A stretch of DNA of 19,737 bases from Halovenus sp. Lineage in GTDB: Archaea > Halobacteriota > Halobacteria > Halobacteriales > Haloarculaceae. Position numbers and translations under genes: made by a program. Shown piece by piece: positions 1-6,048 of this stretch (the stretch's first letter is position 1; each line of letters starts with the position of its first letter). The stretch spans positions 1 to 19,737 of the forward strand of contig JAQCNG010000209.1 of assembly GCA_028275145.1 (NCBI GenBank). The letters run 5' to 3'. Below the pieces are notes generated by a model that had not been told where the DNA came from, did no database searches, and worked only from the letters and a program-made list of their open reading frames with translations.

Positions 1-406
1 TGTCGTCGCGAACGGCCTCCTCTATCTCGACGTATGCCTCGTTCCGGACATCCTGGGCGTCGGGCGAAGGGGTGTTGATTACCGTCTCCCAGGCTGCCTG
101 GGCCTTGTCGGCCTGTGGCGGGCCAACCTCGAGATTGGATGGGTTCCTGCCGTCCTCGCCGCCGTTCTCGCCACCGTTTTCGCCGCCGTTCTCGCCACCG
201 TTTTCGCCGCCGTTCTCGCCACCGTTTTCGCCGCCGTTCTCACCGCCGTTTGTCCCGCCGTTTTCGCCACCGTTCTCGGACTGGTTGTCACTGTCGTCGT
301 CGCCGCCGGTACAGCCCGCGAGTCCGACTGTCGCGGTGCCGCCCATGGCCATGAGTAGTTTGCGTCGGGTACTGTTCACATCATCCGGTTCTGCCGACTC
401 GTCCAT
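1..406 (-). CDS. Tat lipoprotein, ABC solute-binding protein (5' end only)
   Basis: Partial gene; the 3' part lies beyond the left edge. The N-terminus carries a twin-arginine motif (STRRKLLMAMG), a hydrophobic stretch and the lipobox LAGC, so the product should be exported by Tat and lipid-anchored. A linker of GGEN-type tetrapeptides follows (positions 151-278). After the linker the sequence ADKAQAAWETVIN, then RNEAYVEIEEAVRDD, resembles the C-terminal end of canonical SBP_bac_5 proteins, so the domain order may be permuted as in the gene at 3764. I chose the ATG at 406 over the in-frame ATG at 427 because a box A at 432-437 sits about 28 nt upstream of 406, as for a leaderless transcript. 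The substrate is unknown; peptides are the default for the family. No transporter genes lie beside it within the window. Confidence 0.75.
   Translation of the reverse strand, partial: MDESAEPDDVNSTRRKLLMAMGGTATVGLAGCTGGDDDSDNQSENGGENGGTNGGENGGENGGENGGENGGENGGENGGENGGEDGRNPSNLEVGPPQADKAQAAWETVINTPSPDAQDVRNEAYVEIEEAVRDD
151..278 (-). repeat. GGEN-coding minisatellite, copy 1
   Basis: Tandem 12-bp units of the GGCGAGAACGGC type, alternating gag/gaa and ggc/ggt, encode the Asn/Gly/Glu linker of the left lipoprotein. The tract and its flank (a run encoding GDDDSDNQSENGG) closely match the tract at 3911-4100 but lie in the opposite orientation. Confidence 0.85.
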
Positions 407-431
407 ACTCACTCTGTTTCCCTTCATAGTT

Positions 432-437
432 GATAAA
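432..437 (-). promoter_or_regulatory. Box A (TATA) of the left lipoprotein gene
   Basis: TTTATC on the minus strand is centred about 28 nt upstream of the ATG at 406. This spacing fits a leaderless haloarchaeal transcript and decides the start codon. Confidence 0.5.
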
Positions 438-580
438 GGTATCGCATTCGAATATCTCATAACGCTGTACGCCGGGGGAGTCATCCCGGCCGAGTCGGGG
501 CCGTCCTGCCGGGTGTGACCAGTGAGTATCCGGGGGACAACCTGGAACGGCGGACCAGGCACCAGCGGACCTACGTCACG

Positions 581-586
581 TTTATA
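581..586 (+). promoter_or_regulatory. Box A (TATA) of the DUF5813-type gene
   Basis: TTTATA is centred 28 nt before the ATG at 612. It supports that start over the in-frame upstream ATG at 522, which would place the box inside the coding region. Confidence 0.7.
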
Positions 587-611
587 CCCCGGTAGGAGAA
601 ACTCATTGCTG

Positions 612-1112
612 ATGGATAGCGACCTGCCTGCCGACGTGGCCACAGCGTTCGACAACCACGACTCACTGACGACCCGCGACGGGCGCGGGGTCGTCACGAC
701 GACAGCGTTCGAGGGGACGGTGACCGCCGACACCGAGAGCGGCCCCACCACGTACACGGTCACCGTGGCGGTGCCGACAATCGAGAGTGTGACCAGCGGG
801 ACAGTCGGCGATGCGGTGGCTGGGGACTGGTTGCGGACACTGCGCCGCCGTCTCGAGGACGCTCCGACGGCAACCCGGGCAACAATCGAACTCGACTCGT
901 TCGGGGTCGATACCCACGAGAGCACCGTTCACGTCGAGTACGCGTTCAGTCACACCAGTCCGGCGACAGCAGCAAACGTCGTGACGGCGTTCGTCGAGTT
1001 CGTCGAGGGAACGTACGTCGAGGGGGTCGTCCCCGGGTACGAGTACGAGTCGCCGGTGGCAGACCTCCTCGCACAGGCCAGTCAGGGCGAGAAGGGTGGC
1101 ACCCCGCTGTAG
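612..1112 (+). CDS. DUF5813-type haloarchaeal protein
   Basis: A 166-residue soluble acidic protein with no signal peptide or membrane segment. The opening (MDSDLPADVATAFDNHDS) and the end (YEYESPVADLLAQA) look like the haloarchaeal family DUF5813 as I recall it; its function is unknown. It contains alternating beta-like stretches around residues 30-60 and 90-120 and no catalytic motif that I can recognise. The start at 612 is chosen from the box A at 581-586; the longer frame back to 522 would run through the promoter. The gene converges on the RAM-domain gene, with only five bases between the stop codons, and a perfect hairpin overlaps its last codons. Confidence 0.8.
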   Translation: MDSDLPADVATAFDNHDSLTTRDGRGVVTTTAFEGTVTADTESGPTTYTVTVAVPTIESVTSGTVGDAVAGDWLRTLRRRLEDAPTATRATIELDSFGVDTHESTVHVEYAFSHTSPATAANVVTAFVEFVEGTYVEGVVPGYEYESPVADLLAQASQGEKGGTPL

Positions 1113-1118
1113 CGGGGT
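1101..1118. terminator. Hairpin shared by two convergent genes
   Basis: ACCCCGC at 1101-1107 pairs perfectly with GCGGGGT at 1112-1118 around a TGTA loop; the stem can be read as 8 bp with a 2-base loop. It covers the last codons and stop of the DUF5813-type gene and touches the stop codon of the RAM gene. No T-tract follows on either strand, so termination is inferred from position and symmetry only. Confidence 0.4.
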
Positions 1119-1348
1119 CAGTCCATCGCAACGTAGGTCTGTGTGGTGCTGACACCGTCGATAGACTGTATCTCGGTGGCGGCAACCTCCTTTACACCGG
1201 CGGGCGTGTCCACGTCGACAACGGCGATGAGGTCGACGTCGCCGGCCACGATGTGTGCCCGTTCGACCCCGTCGACCGCCTCGGTGGCCTCGCGCAACCG
1301 GTCGGCCTCGCCCGTGTGTACCTTTACCATGACGTACGCGTGGACCAT
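1118..1348 (-). CDS. Stand-alone Lrp/AsnC ligand-binding (RAM) domain protein
   Basis: A 76-residue protein that is essentially one RAM/ACT-like alpha-beta domain (MVHAYVMVKVHTGEADRL at the start, then the typical GVERAHIVAGDVDLIAVVDV core). It has no helix-turn-helix, unlike full Lrp/AsnC regulators, so it probably senses a small ligand or modulates a partner rather than binding DNA itself. Its ATG overlaps the stop codon of the trkA-type gene by one base (TGATG), which implies one transcript and translational coupling. Inference: it works with the TrkA-type protein in ion-transport control. The ligand cannot be read from the sequence. Confidence 0.85.
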   Translation of the reverse strand: MVHAYVMVKVHTGEADRLREATEAVDGVERAHIVAGDVDLIAVVDVDTPAGVKEVAATEIQSIDGVSTTQTYVAMD

Positions 1349-2031
1349 CAGACATCACCCCGCGCCCGGTTGGTGGTATCGCCGACGACGATACTGCGCA
1401 CATCGTCGAGTCGCTCCGAGTCGGCGAGCACGACCAGTCGGTCACCGGGAGAGAGTGTCTGGTCGGCCTGTGGCAGGTCGAGCGGTTCGTCCGCCGGCCC
1501 GAAGGCGATGAGTCGCGCCGGCCCGGGCAGTTCGAGTTCCCGCAGCGTGTACCCCCGCATCGGCGCGTCCTCGGTGATGGTGAACTCGACGACGTTGAGA
1601 TTCAGTTCGACGTCCGCGATGGCGCGACTGTTCCCGCCGACCAGCGCGTTTCTCGCCAGAATCGCACCCAGTCGCTCCGGGTGGACCACCTCGTCGACGA
1701 CGTCGACGTGTTTGCGGTAGATCCCCTCGCGGTAGTCCTCGTCGATGCGCATCACCGTCCGGCAGTCGTACTGGTCGGCGATGGCACACGCCGCGAGGTT
1801 GGCGTTGAGGTCGCTGGTCAGCGCCGCGATGCCCTCGACCGCCGACAGGTCCGCCCCCTGGAGTGTCGTCTCGAGTGCCCCGTCACCCTCGATTACCTCG
1901 AGTCCCTCGTCGCGGGCCTGCCGGGCCGCCTCGCGGTCCACCTCGACGACGGCAACGTCGTGACCGCTGTCCCTGACTGACCGTGCCGTGCGGAGACCGA
2001 CCCTGCCTGTGCCGACGATGAGAAACCTCAT
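1348..2031 (-). CDS. trkA: TrkA family K+ channel/transporter regulator (TrkA-N + TrkA-C)
   Basis: A 227-residue cytoplasmic subunit that gates Trk/Ktr-type potassium transport in response to NAD(H). Residues 1-120 form a Rossmann TrkA-N (RCK) domain with the dinucleotide motif GTGRVG (7-12) and an acidic residue at the end of strand 2 (VVEVD, 29-32). Residues about 140-220 form a TrkA-C (RCK_C) domain with the GYTLRELELP and LSPGDRLVVLAD signatures. The length is typical of a single-RCK protein. I chose the start at 2031 because a box A (TTTTATT, 2056-2062) is 28 nt upstream; an alternative ATG at 2052 would add seven residues. No membrane TrkH/KtrB subunit is encoded in the window, so the partner must be elsewhere. 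It is co-transcribed with the RAM-domain gene. Confidence 0.92.
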   Translation of the reverse strand: MRFLIVGTGRVGLRTARSVRDSGHDVAVVEVDREAARQARDEGLEVIEGDGALETTLQGADLSAVEGIAALTSDLNANLAACAIADQYDCRTVMRIDEDYREGIYRKHVDVVDEVVHPERLGAILARNALVGGNSRAIADVELNLNVVEFTITEDAPMRGYTLRELELPGPARLIAFGPADEPLDLPQADQTLSPGDRLVVLADSERLDDVRSIVVGDTTNRARGDV

Positions 2032-2055
2032 ATGTGGTTGTATACCACGCATCCG

Positions 2056-2062
2056 AATAAAA
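2056..2062 (-). promoter_or_regulatory. Box A (TATA) of the trkA-type gene
   Basis: TTTTATT on the minus strand is centred 28 nt from the ATG at 2031, matching leaderless spacing. Confidence 0.6.
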
Positions 2063-2540
2063 CTATCCCGCTCCACTGTCCGACCGGCCCCCGAACGGAG
2101 ACCCTCGACTCCGCCCGAGCCCCAGCAACCCCCAGACTCCAACCCTCCGGTACGGGTCTGGAACCGCGGCCGTGAGTGCCTGTCGTGTGCTCTGTTCCTG
2201 TTCGCACGACTGGGGGCTGGGGCTCCCCGTTTTCGTCTGCTCTCGTGGTTCTCCTCTACAGAAAAAGTAGGCAGAGTGCCTCGGGGTCGTACGGAAATCG
2301 AAGATTTCCGTGATGAACGCTGGACAACGTCCAACGAACCTGCAAGCGGGCGATGCCCGCGAGCAGCTGACGAGAGACCTCGTCTCTCGAACCACTTGAC
2401 CCCGAGGTACTTCACCCGTGTGACTGCTCCTCTGTGTGTCCCTCCCCGTGGGCGAACAGGCACACGCGTGCGAGAAAAGTAGCACCGGCCGAGACTGGAG
2501 ACACAGGGGGCGGTGTTTTACTTTCACTTCCGGGCGGCCC
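2063..2540. other. Gene-free stretch between divergent promoters
   Basis: No credible gene: open frames here lack haloarchaeal composition and box A support. It holds the structured element at 2276-2410, a 6-bp inverted repeat GTCGTG/CACGAC at 2182-2187 and 2205-2210, and a pair of related AG-rich strings (GAAAAAGTAGGCA at 2261-2273, GAAAAGTAGCA at 2474-2484) bracketing the element. Confidence 0.6.
2276..2410 (+). ncRNA. Candidate structured RNA or element: five-way junction of triloop hairpins
   Basis: Read directly from the sequence. A closing helix pairs 2276-2288 with 2398-2410 (13 bp; one G-U wobble on the plus strand that would be an A-C mismatch on the minus strand). Inside lie four hairpins, all with 3-base loops: P1 2291-2299/2303-2311 (9 bp, loop GAA), P2 2321-2325/2329-2333 (5 bp, loop AAC), P3 2340-2343/2363-2366 plus 2346-2351/2355-2360 (4+6 bp around an AA/GA internal loop, loop GAT), and P4 2371-2378/2382-2389 (8 bp, loop CTC). 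A box C-like GTGATGA (2310-2316) and box D-like CTGA (2367-2370) bracket P2-P3. I do not recognise a known family. It could instead be a non-autonomous remnant of an IS200/IS605-type element, whose ends are also hairpin-rich. No clear promoter precedes it on either strand. Confidence 0.4.
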
Positions 2541-2546
2541 TTTAAT
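2541..2546 (+). promoter_or_regulatory. Box A (TATA) of the DUF5790-type gene
   Basis: TTTAAT is centred about 28 nt before the ATG at 2571. It supports that start over the longer frame from 2436, which would read through the promoter. Confidence 0.65.
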
Positions 2547-2570
2547 CCGGTCCGGGTCGAACTACGGGAT

Positions 2571-2963
2571 ATGGCACAGACAACACTCGACGACGACGAC
2601 CTGTTCTCGGAGGCGGCCTCGGAGATGCGCGAGGACGTCGAGTCCTCGCTCGAGAAGGCGCGGGCGGCGCTTCCCGACCCCGAGGCGTTCTGGGACATCG
2701 AGTCCGACAACACGCTGGGGTCGCTGAACACGCTGAGTTCTGCGCTCGATGCCGGCGAGGCGGCAGAGCACCTGCGCGACGCCAAGAAGTGGTACACGAT
2801 GGGCGAGAAGGCGGATGCCTTCGACGATGGCGACGACCTCGCGGCCGAGATCGAGCAGTTGGCGGAACTCGTCGGCGACGTCGAGACTGCCCACGAGCAG
2901 GCGTCTGACCTCGCCAGTACCGTTCCCGAACTGAAAAACACCATCGAGGACGCAGGTGAGTAG
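2571..2963 (+). CDS. DUF5790-type haloarchaeal protein
   Basis: A 130-residue, very acidic, mostly alpha-helical soluble protein. The conserved-looking opening (MAQTTLDDDDLFSEAASEMR) and the central HLRDAKKWYTMGEKADAFDD segment resemble the haloarchaeal family DUF5790 as I recall it; its function is unknown. The C-terminal half (residues about 85-125) reads as an amphipathic helix or coiled coil (LAAEIEQLAELVGDVETAHE). It has no cysteines, signal peptide or membrane segment. The start at 2571 is fixed by the box A at 2541-2546. It appears monocistronic. A 6-bp stem (GACCCG/CGGGTC) just after the stop may be a terminator but lacks a T-tract. Confidence 0.82.
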   Translation: MAQTTLDDDDLFSEAASEMREDVESSLEKARAALPDPEAFWDIESDNTLGSLNTLSSALDAGEAAEHLRDAKKWYTMGEKADAFDDGDDLAAEIEQLAELVGDVETAHEQASDLASTVPELKNTIEDAGE

Positions 2964-3141
2964 TCGACCCGTGGGGAACCGGGTCTGTAACTGGTGTCGC
3001 GTCCGCGCTCGAGTCTCGGCGACCAGCGCGGTCGGGCCGAGTTCTCATACGGTCGTTCGTGACTCTTTTCGGCCATGGTGAAACAAGTTGCGTGTATCAC
3101 GCCCTGACAGGCCTCTGGAACCACCCCGAAAAACAGCGCTG

Positions 3142-3564
3142 TCACCCGTCGGCAGGGGCGACGTTGAGCGTGTATCCGTCGAACTGGGGTTGGTACACAC
3201 CGGTCAGCGAAACCGAGAAGTCGGCGCTCTCTCCCGCCCCAATCTCGACGGTCTGGTCGTCGTTCCGCCGGAAGTCCTCGATATTGAGCGTCAGCGACAC
3301 GCTCACCGTCTCCTCCCCGTTGTTTGTGACCGTCCCCTCGACGATGAGTTCCTCGTCGATTGTCGCATCCTCGAACCGTGCCGACCGCTCGACGGAGAGT
3401 GAGTCGCTCAGCGCGTCTCCCACCACGACATCTCCTGGGGGCCCCTCCGATTCGTTGCCGTCAGCGTTCCCGTTGTCACTGTCGCTACTGGATGGCCCGA
3501 GACAACCGGCCGTCCCGGCTATTGCCGCACCGACCGCGCCGAGGACCGTTCGTCTAGTTCTCAT
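3142..3564 (-). CDS. Small Tat-exported lipoprotein with a beta-sandwich-like domain
   Basis: A 140-residue protein. The N-terminus has a twin-arginine motif (TRRTVLG, residues 3-9), a short Ala/Gly-rich core and a lipobox ending at Cys21 (TAGCLG). A Ser/Asp/Asn/Gly-rich linker (about 24-42) follows. The rest (about 55-138) has alternating beta strands with the pattern VEGTVTNNGEETVSVSLTL and a closing segment (ADFSVSLTGVYQPQFDGYTL), resembling the FxLYD/NEW3-like immunoglobulin-type modules common in haloarchaeal surface lipoproteins. Function unknown. It is divergent from the binding-protein gene at 3764 and shares its promoter region, so the two could be co-regulated. Confidence 0.85.
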   Translation of the reverse strand: MRTRRTVLGAVGAAIAGTAGCLGPSSSDSDNGNADGNESEGPPGDVVVGDALSDSLSVERSARFEDATIDEELIVEGTVTNNGEETVSVSLTLNIEDFRRNDDQTVEIGAGESADFSVSLTGVYQPQFDGYTLNVAPADG

Positions 3565-3591
3565 TGTTGAGATGAACGTGGTAAACCAGCC

Positions 3592-3599
3592 ATATAAAT
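3592..3599 (-). promoter_or_regulatory. Box A (TATA) of the small lipoprotein gene
   Basis: ATTTATAT on the minus strand is centred about 31 nt upstream of the ATG at 3564, implying a leader of only a few bases. Confidence 0.7.
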
Positions 3600-3731
3600 C
3601 TACCCATCAAAAAGTGTTTGTACGATTGCAGACGCTCACCCGAGTTTGGGCCGGCACAGGCAGGTCGGTTTGTGGCCGCAACCGCAGCAGTGAAACCAAT
3701 CGAATGGCCACAGTCGGGGTCGCTAGCGAAA

Positions 3732-3740
3732 AATATATAT
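3732..3740 (+). promoter_or_regulatory. Box A (TATA) of the binding-protein gene
   Basis: A run of AATATATAT, preceded by a purine-rich BRE-like GCGAAA, is centred 27 nt before the ATG at 3764. This is the strongest promoter-like sequence in the window. Confidence 0.75.
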
Positions 3741-3763
3741 GCTGGTGTGTGAAATAAGTGCTC

Positions 3764-5836
3764 ATGCCGAAAGACCCACAGGAAGGACGGCATTTCAGGC
3801 GGATGAACAGTACGCGGCGGCGCCGCATCCTCCAGGCGCTCGGTGCAGCCGGGGCGGCGGGGCTGGCTGGGTGTACGGGTGGCGACGACGACGACAGTGA
3901 CAATCAGTCCGAAAACGGCGGCCAGAACGGTGGCGAGAACGGCGGCCAGAACGGCGGCGAAAACGGCGGCCAGAACGGCGGCGAAAACGGCGGCGAGAAC
4001 GGCGGCGAGAACGGCGGCGAGAACGGCGGCGAGAACGGCGGCCAGAACGGTGGCGAAAACGGCGGCGAGAACGGCGGCGAGAACGGTGGCGAGAACGGTG
4101 TTCCCGACGAACTGCCGCCAGTCGAGACCATCGGTCCGAACGGCGAGCAGGTGACACTCTCGCTGATGCACGACCCGTCCGGCGGTGACGACGCGGACAT
4201 CGCCGCACAGATTCAGAGTGACCTCGAGCGCATCGGCATCAACGTCGAACTGCTCGAGACGGCAAACATTCTCTCGGAGCTCAACTCGGAGCCAAACGAG
4301 GACGCCAACCCCGACGAGTTCGAGTATGGTCCGATTGCGCGAAACGCCGGCCCGCCGGAGCAAACCCGGGTTGTCAACGACTGGGATATGCTGATCGGTA
4401 TCGGCGGGAACTCCCGCCCCCGCAATCCGCTCGCGACGGAGGTGTTCTGGGTGCCCGACGGCGCAGTCAATGCGTACGGGTTCGTCGACGAGGAGATGGC
4501 GAACCTCTACGACCAGGCAAACAACACCACCGACCGAGAGGAGCGTGTTAACATTCTGACGCAGATTTTCGGTCGGCTGACAGAGCAGAGTCCCGCGAAC
4601 TTCCTCTCGGAGGACGAGGAGTGGGACGCGTTCCGGCCGGAGATAAACACCAGCGATGCGTACAACGAGTTCGGGTTCTCGGGAGCGGTGTACAACCGCT
4701 ACCGCGGTGAGCAGACGGTGAGCGGTGACTACGTCGTACTCACGACGGGGCGACCCCAGACGTTCTACCCGCCCGAGGCCGATGACACGAGTTCGGGTGC
4801 GGTCATCGGCAACGTCGCCGACATCGCCTACGCCCTGACCGCGGAGAACGAGCAGGTCCCCCAGACGATGAAAATCGAAAACACCGGCGACTCGCAGGTC
4901 TGGACCTGCACCATCCGTGATAACATCCAGTTCGGCGCGGACTTCGGCCAGTGTACCGCCGAGGACTGGGTCTACCAGATAAACAACATCTACGGGCTGG
5001 AGGGCAACCCGTTCAACGAGGAGACCCCGCCCAGTGCGTACGCGGACACGTGGCCACAGCGGGTCGAGAACGTCGAGCAGACCGGCGAGTTCGAGTTCCA
5101 GATCGAACTGCCACAGGCGGACCCGGACTTTTTCCTCCGACCGCTGCTGCGCAACCGGTACATCCTCCCGATGGGTCTCTACGAGAAGTACGCGCCCGAC
5201 GCAGAGGCACTGCGCCAGTCCGAGGAGGTCCAGAACTTCTCCTGGACCGGGAACCTCGGCCCGTACTCGTTCAGTTCCAACACGCCAGGTGGCACCGGCG
5301 ACGTGGTCTTCGAGCGCAACGACGAGTACTACATGCGCGAGCACGTCGACAGGAGCAACGTCGAGGTGATGAACGACGGCTACGCGGACGCGCCGTACTT
5401 CAACACGCTGCTTCGCGACCGCGAGGCCGAAACCGCAACGATCAACGAGCGCTGGCGCAACGGTGACGGTGACACGATGGGACTCGAGACCGACGTCGTC
5501 GAGGAGTTCCAGCAGCGCAACGACACCCGAACCGAGAACACGCTCGGGCCGTTCATCAGTTCGATGTTCTTCAACATGCGGTCCAACGGGGACCCGCTGC
5601 TCAAAGAGGCAGACGGTCGGTTCGCAATCTGCCAGGCTATCAACAAGGAGACCATCACCGAGCAGATCCAGCGCGGTCTGTCCGGCCCGCCGGCGGTCAC
5701 CTGGCAGCCGCGGTGGTCCGAGTTCTTCGACGCCTCGGAGGCCACCCTGCACGGTATCGACCTCGACAACAGCGACATCCAGGACGCCCGCAACCGCATC
5801 TCGGGCCTGGAGGGGTTCAGCGTCGAGGAAGTCTGA
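3764..5836 (+). CDS. Peptide-type ABC transporter substrate-binding lipoprotein, apparently circularly permuted
   Basis: 690 residues; an extracytoplasmic receptor of the SBP_bac_5 (DppA/OppA) family. The twin-arginine region (STRRRRILQALG, 16-27) and lipobox Cys37 direct Tat export and lipid anchoring. Residues 50-112 are an NGG(E/Q) repeat linker. Residues 113-319 match what is normally the C-terminal lobe (a QVTLSLMHDP strand, then IQSDLERIGINVEL, then NLYDQANNTTDREERV). Residues 320-690 match the normal N-terminal lobe (GDYVVLTTGRPQTFYP, then GPYSFSSNTPG, then FERNDEYY) and end at the ARNRISGLEGF helix that usually precedes the C-lobe. The order is thus swapped. The ATG at 3764 fits leaderless spacing from box A; a GTG at 3758 and an ATG at 3803 are alternatives. 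It heads the importer locus. Substrate unknown; peptides are likely. Confidence 0.88.
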   Translation: MPKDPQEGRHFRRMNSTRRRRILQALGAAGAAGLAGCTGGDDDDSDNQSENGGQNGGENGGQNGGENGGQNGGENGGENGGENGGENGGENGGQNGGENGGENGGENGGENGVPDELPPVETIGPNGEQVTLSLMHDPSGGDDADIAAQIQSDLERIGINVELLETANILSELNSEPNEDANPDEFEYGPIARNAGPPEQTRVVNDWDMLIGIGGNSRPRNPLATEVFWVPDGAVNAYGFVDEEMANLYDQANNTTDREERVNILTQIFGRLTEQSPANFLSEDEEWDAFRPEINTSDAYNEFGFSGAVYNRYRGEQTVSGDYVVLTTGRPQTFYPPEADDTSSGAVIGNVADIAYALTAENEQVPQTMKIENTGDSQVWTCTIRDNIQFGADFGQCTAEDWVYQINNIYGLEGNPFNEETPPSAYADTWPQRVENVEQTGEFEFQIELPQADPDFFLRPLLRNRYILPMGLYEKYAPDAEALRQSEEVQNFSWTGNLGPYSFSSNTPGGTGDVVFERNDEYYMREHVDRSNVEVMNDGYADAPYFNTLLRDREAETATINERWRNGDGDTMGLETDVVEEFQQRNDTRTENTLGPFISSMFFNMRSNGDPLLKEADGRFAICQAINKETITEQIQRGLSGPPAVTWQPRWSEFFDASEATLHGIDLDNSDIQDARNRISGLEGFSVEEV
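3911..4100 (+). repeat. NGG(E/Q)-coding minisatellite, copy 2
   Basis: About sixteen 12-bp units of the GAGAACGGCGGC/CAGAACGGCGGC type encode the linker between the lipid anchor and the binding domain. It lies in inverted orientation to the tract at 151-278. Confidence 0.88.
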
Positions 5837-5990
5837 ACTGAGCGGCGGTTCGTTCTCACCGGTTACGGCGGCGTTCTCTTTCAACGGTCGTCGGATGTGA
5901 TGTCAGCGGTACCTCTGGAGGCTCGGCAGCAACCACAGTAGCGGTCCGTCTCCGACTGACAATCACGCCGCCCGCTGCCATGCCGACAGA

Positions 5991-5998
5991 TAATTAAA
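5991..5998 (+). promoter_or_regulatory. Possible internal promoter before dppB
   Basis: The AT-rich string TAATTAAA is the only TATA-like sequence in the 212-nt gap between the binding protein and dppB. It would place the RNA start near 6021 and leave a leader of about 28 nt containing the Shine-Dalgarno-like GAGGT at 6034-6038. Confidence 0.45.
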
Positions 5999-6033
5999 CT
6001 CCGACGACTTTCATCCCTCTAACGGTGGATAAT

Positions 6034-6038
6034 GAGGT
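6034..6038 (+). promoter_or_regulatory. Shine-Dalgarno-like site of dppB
   Basis: GAGGT, complementary to the archaeal 16S 3' end (anti-SD CCUCC), ends 10 nt before the ATG at 6049. It contrasts with the leaderless starts elsewhere in the window. Confidence 0.5.
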
Positions 6039-6048
6039 ACTGTGACAC

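Noticed and set aside
151..278. Possible CRISPR array in the regular 12-bp repeats (also at 3911-4100)
   Set aside because: The units are contiguous with no spacers, and they encode an in-frame lipoprotein linker.
2276..2410. Known RNAs: tRNA, SRP RNA, RNase P RNA, or a standard C/D guide RNA
   Set aside because: No tRNA arm geometry or T-loop sequence, no SRP GGAAG-type apical motif, no RNase P conserved core, and the C and D boxes are internal rather than near the two ends.
2063..3145. 360-codon minus-strand frame across the hairpin element and the DUF5790-type gene
   Set aside because: It runs antisense to a well-supported gene and through inverted repeats, and its Ser/Arg-rich product does not look haloarchaeal.
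3554..5884. Very long minus-strand open frame opposite the binding protein, and long minus-strand frames opposite the permeases, ATPases and dnaJ
   Set aside because: Antisense frames are kept open by the GC-rich codon use of the real plus-strand genes. The translations are low-complexity with no recognisable domain.
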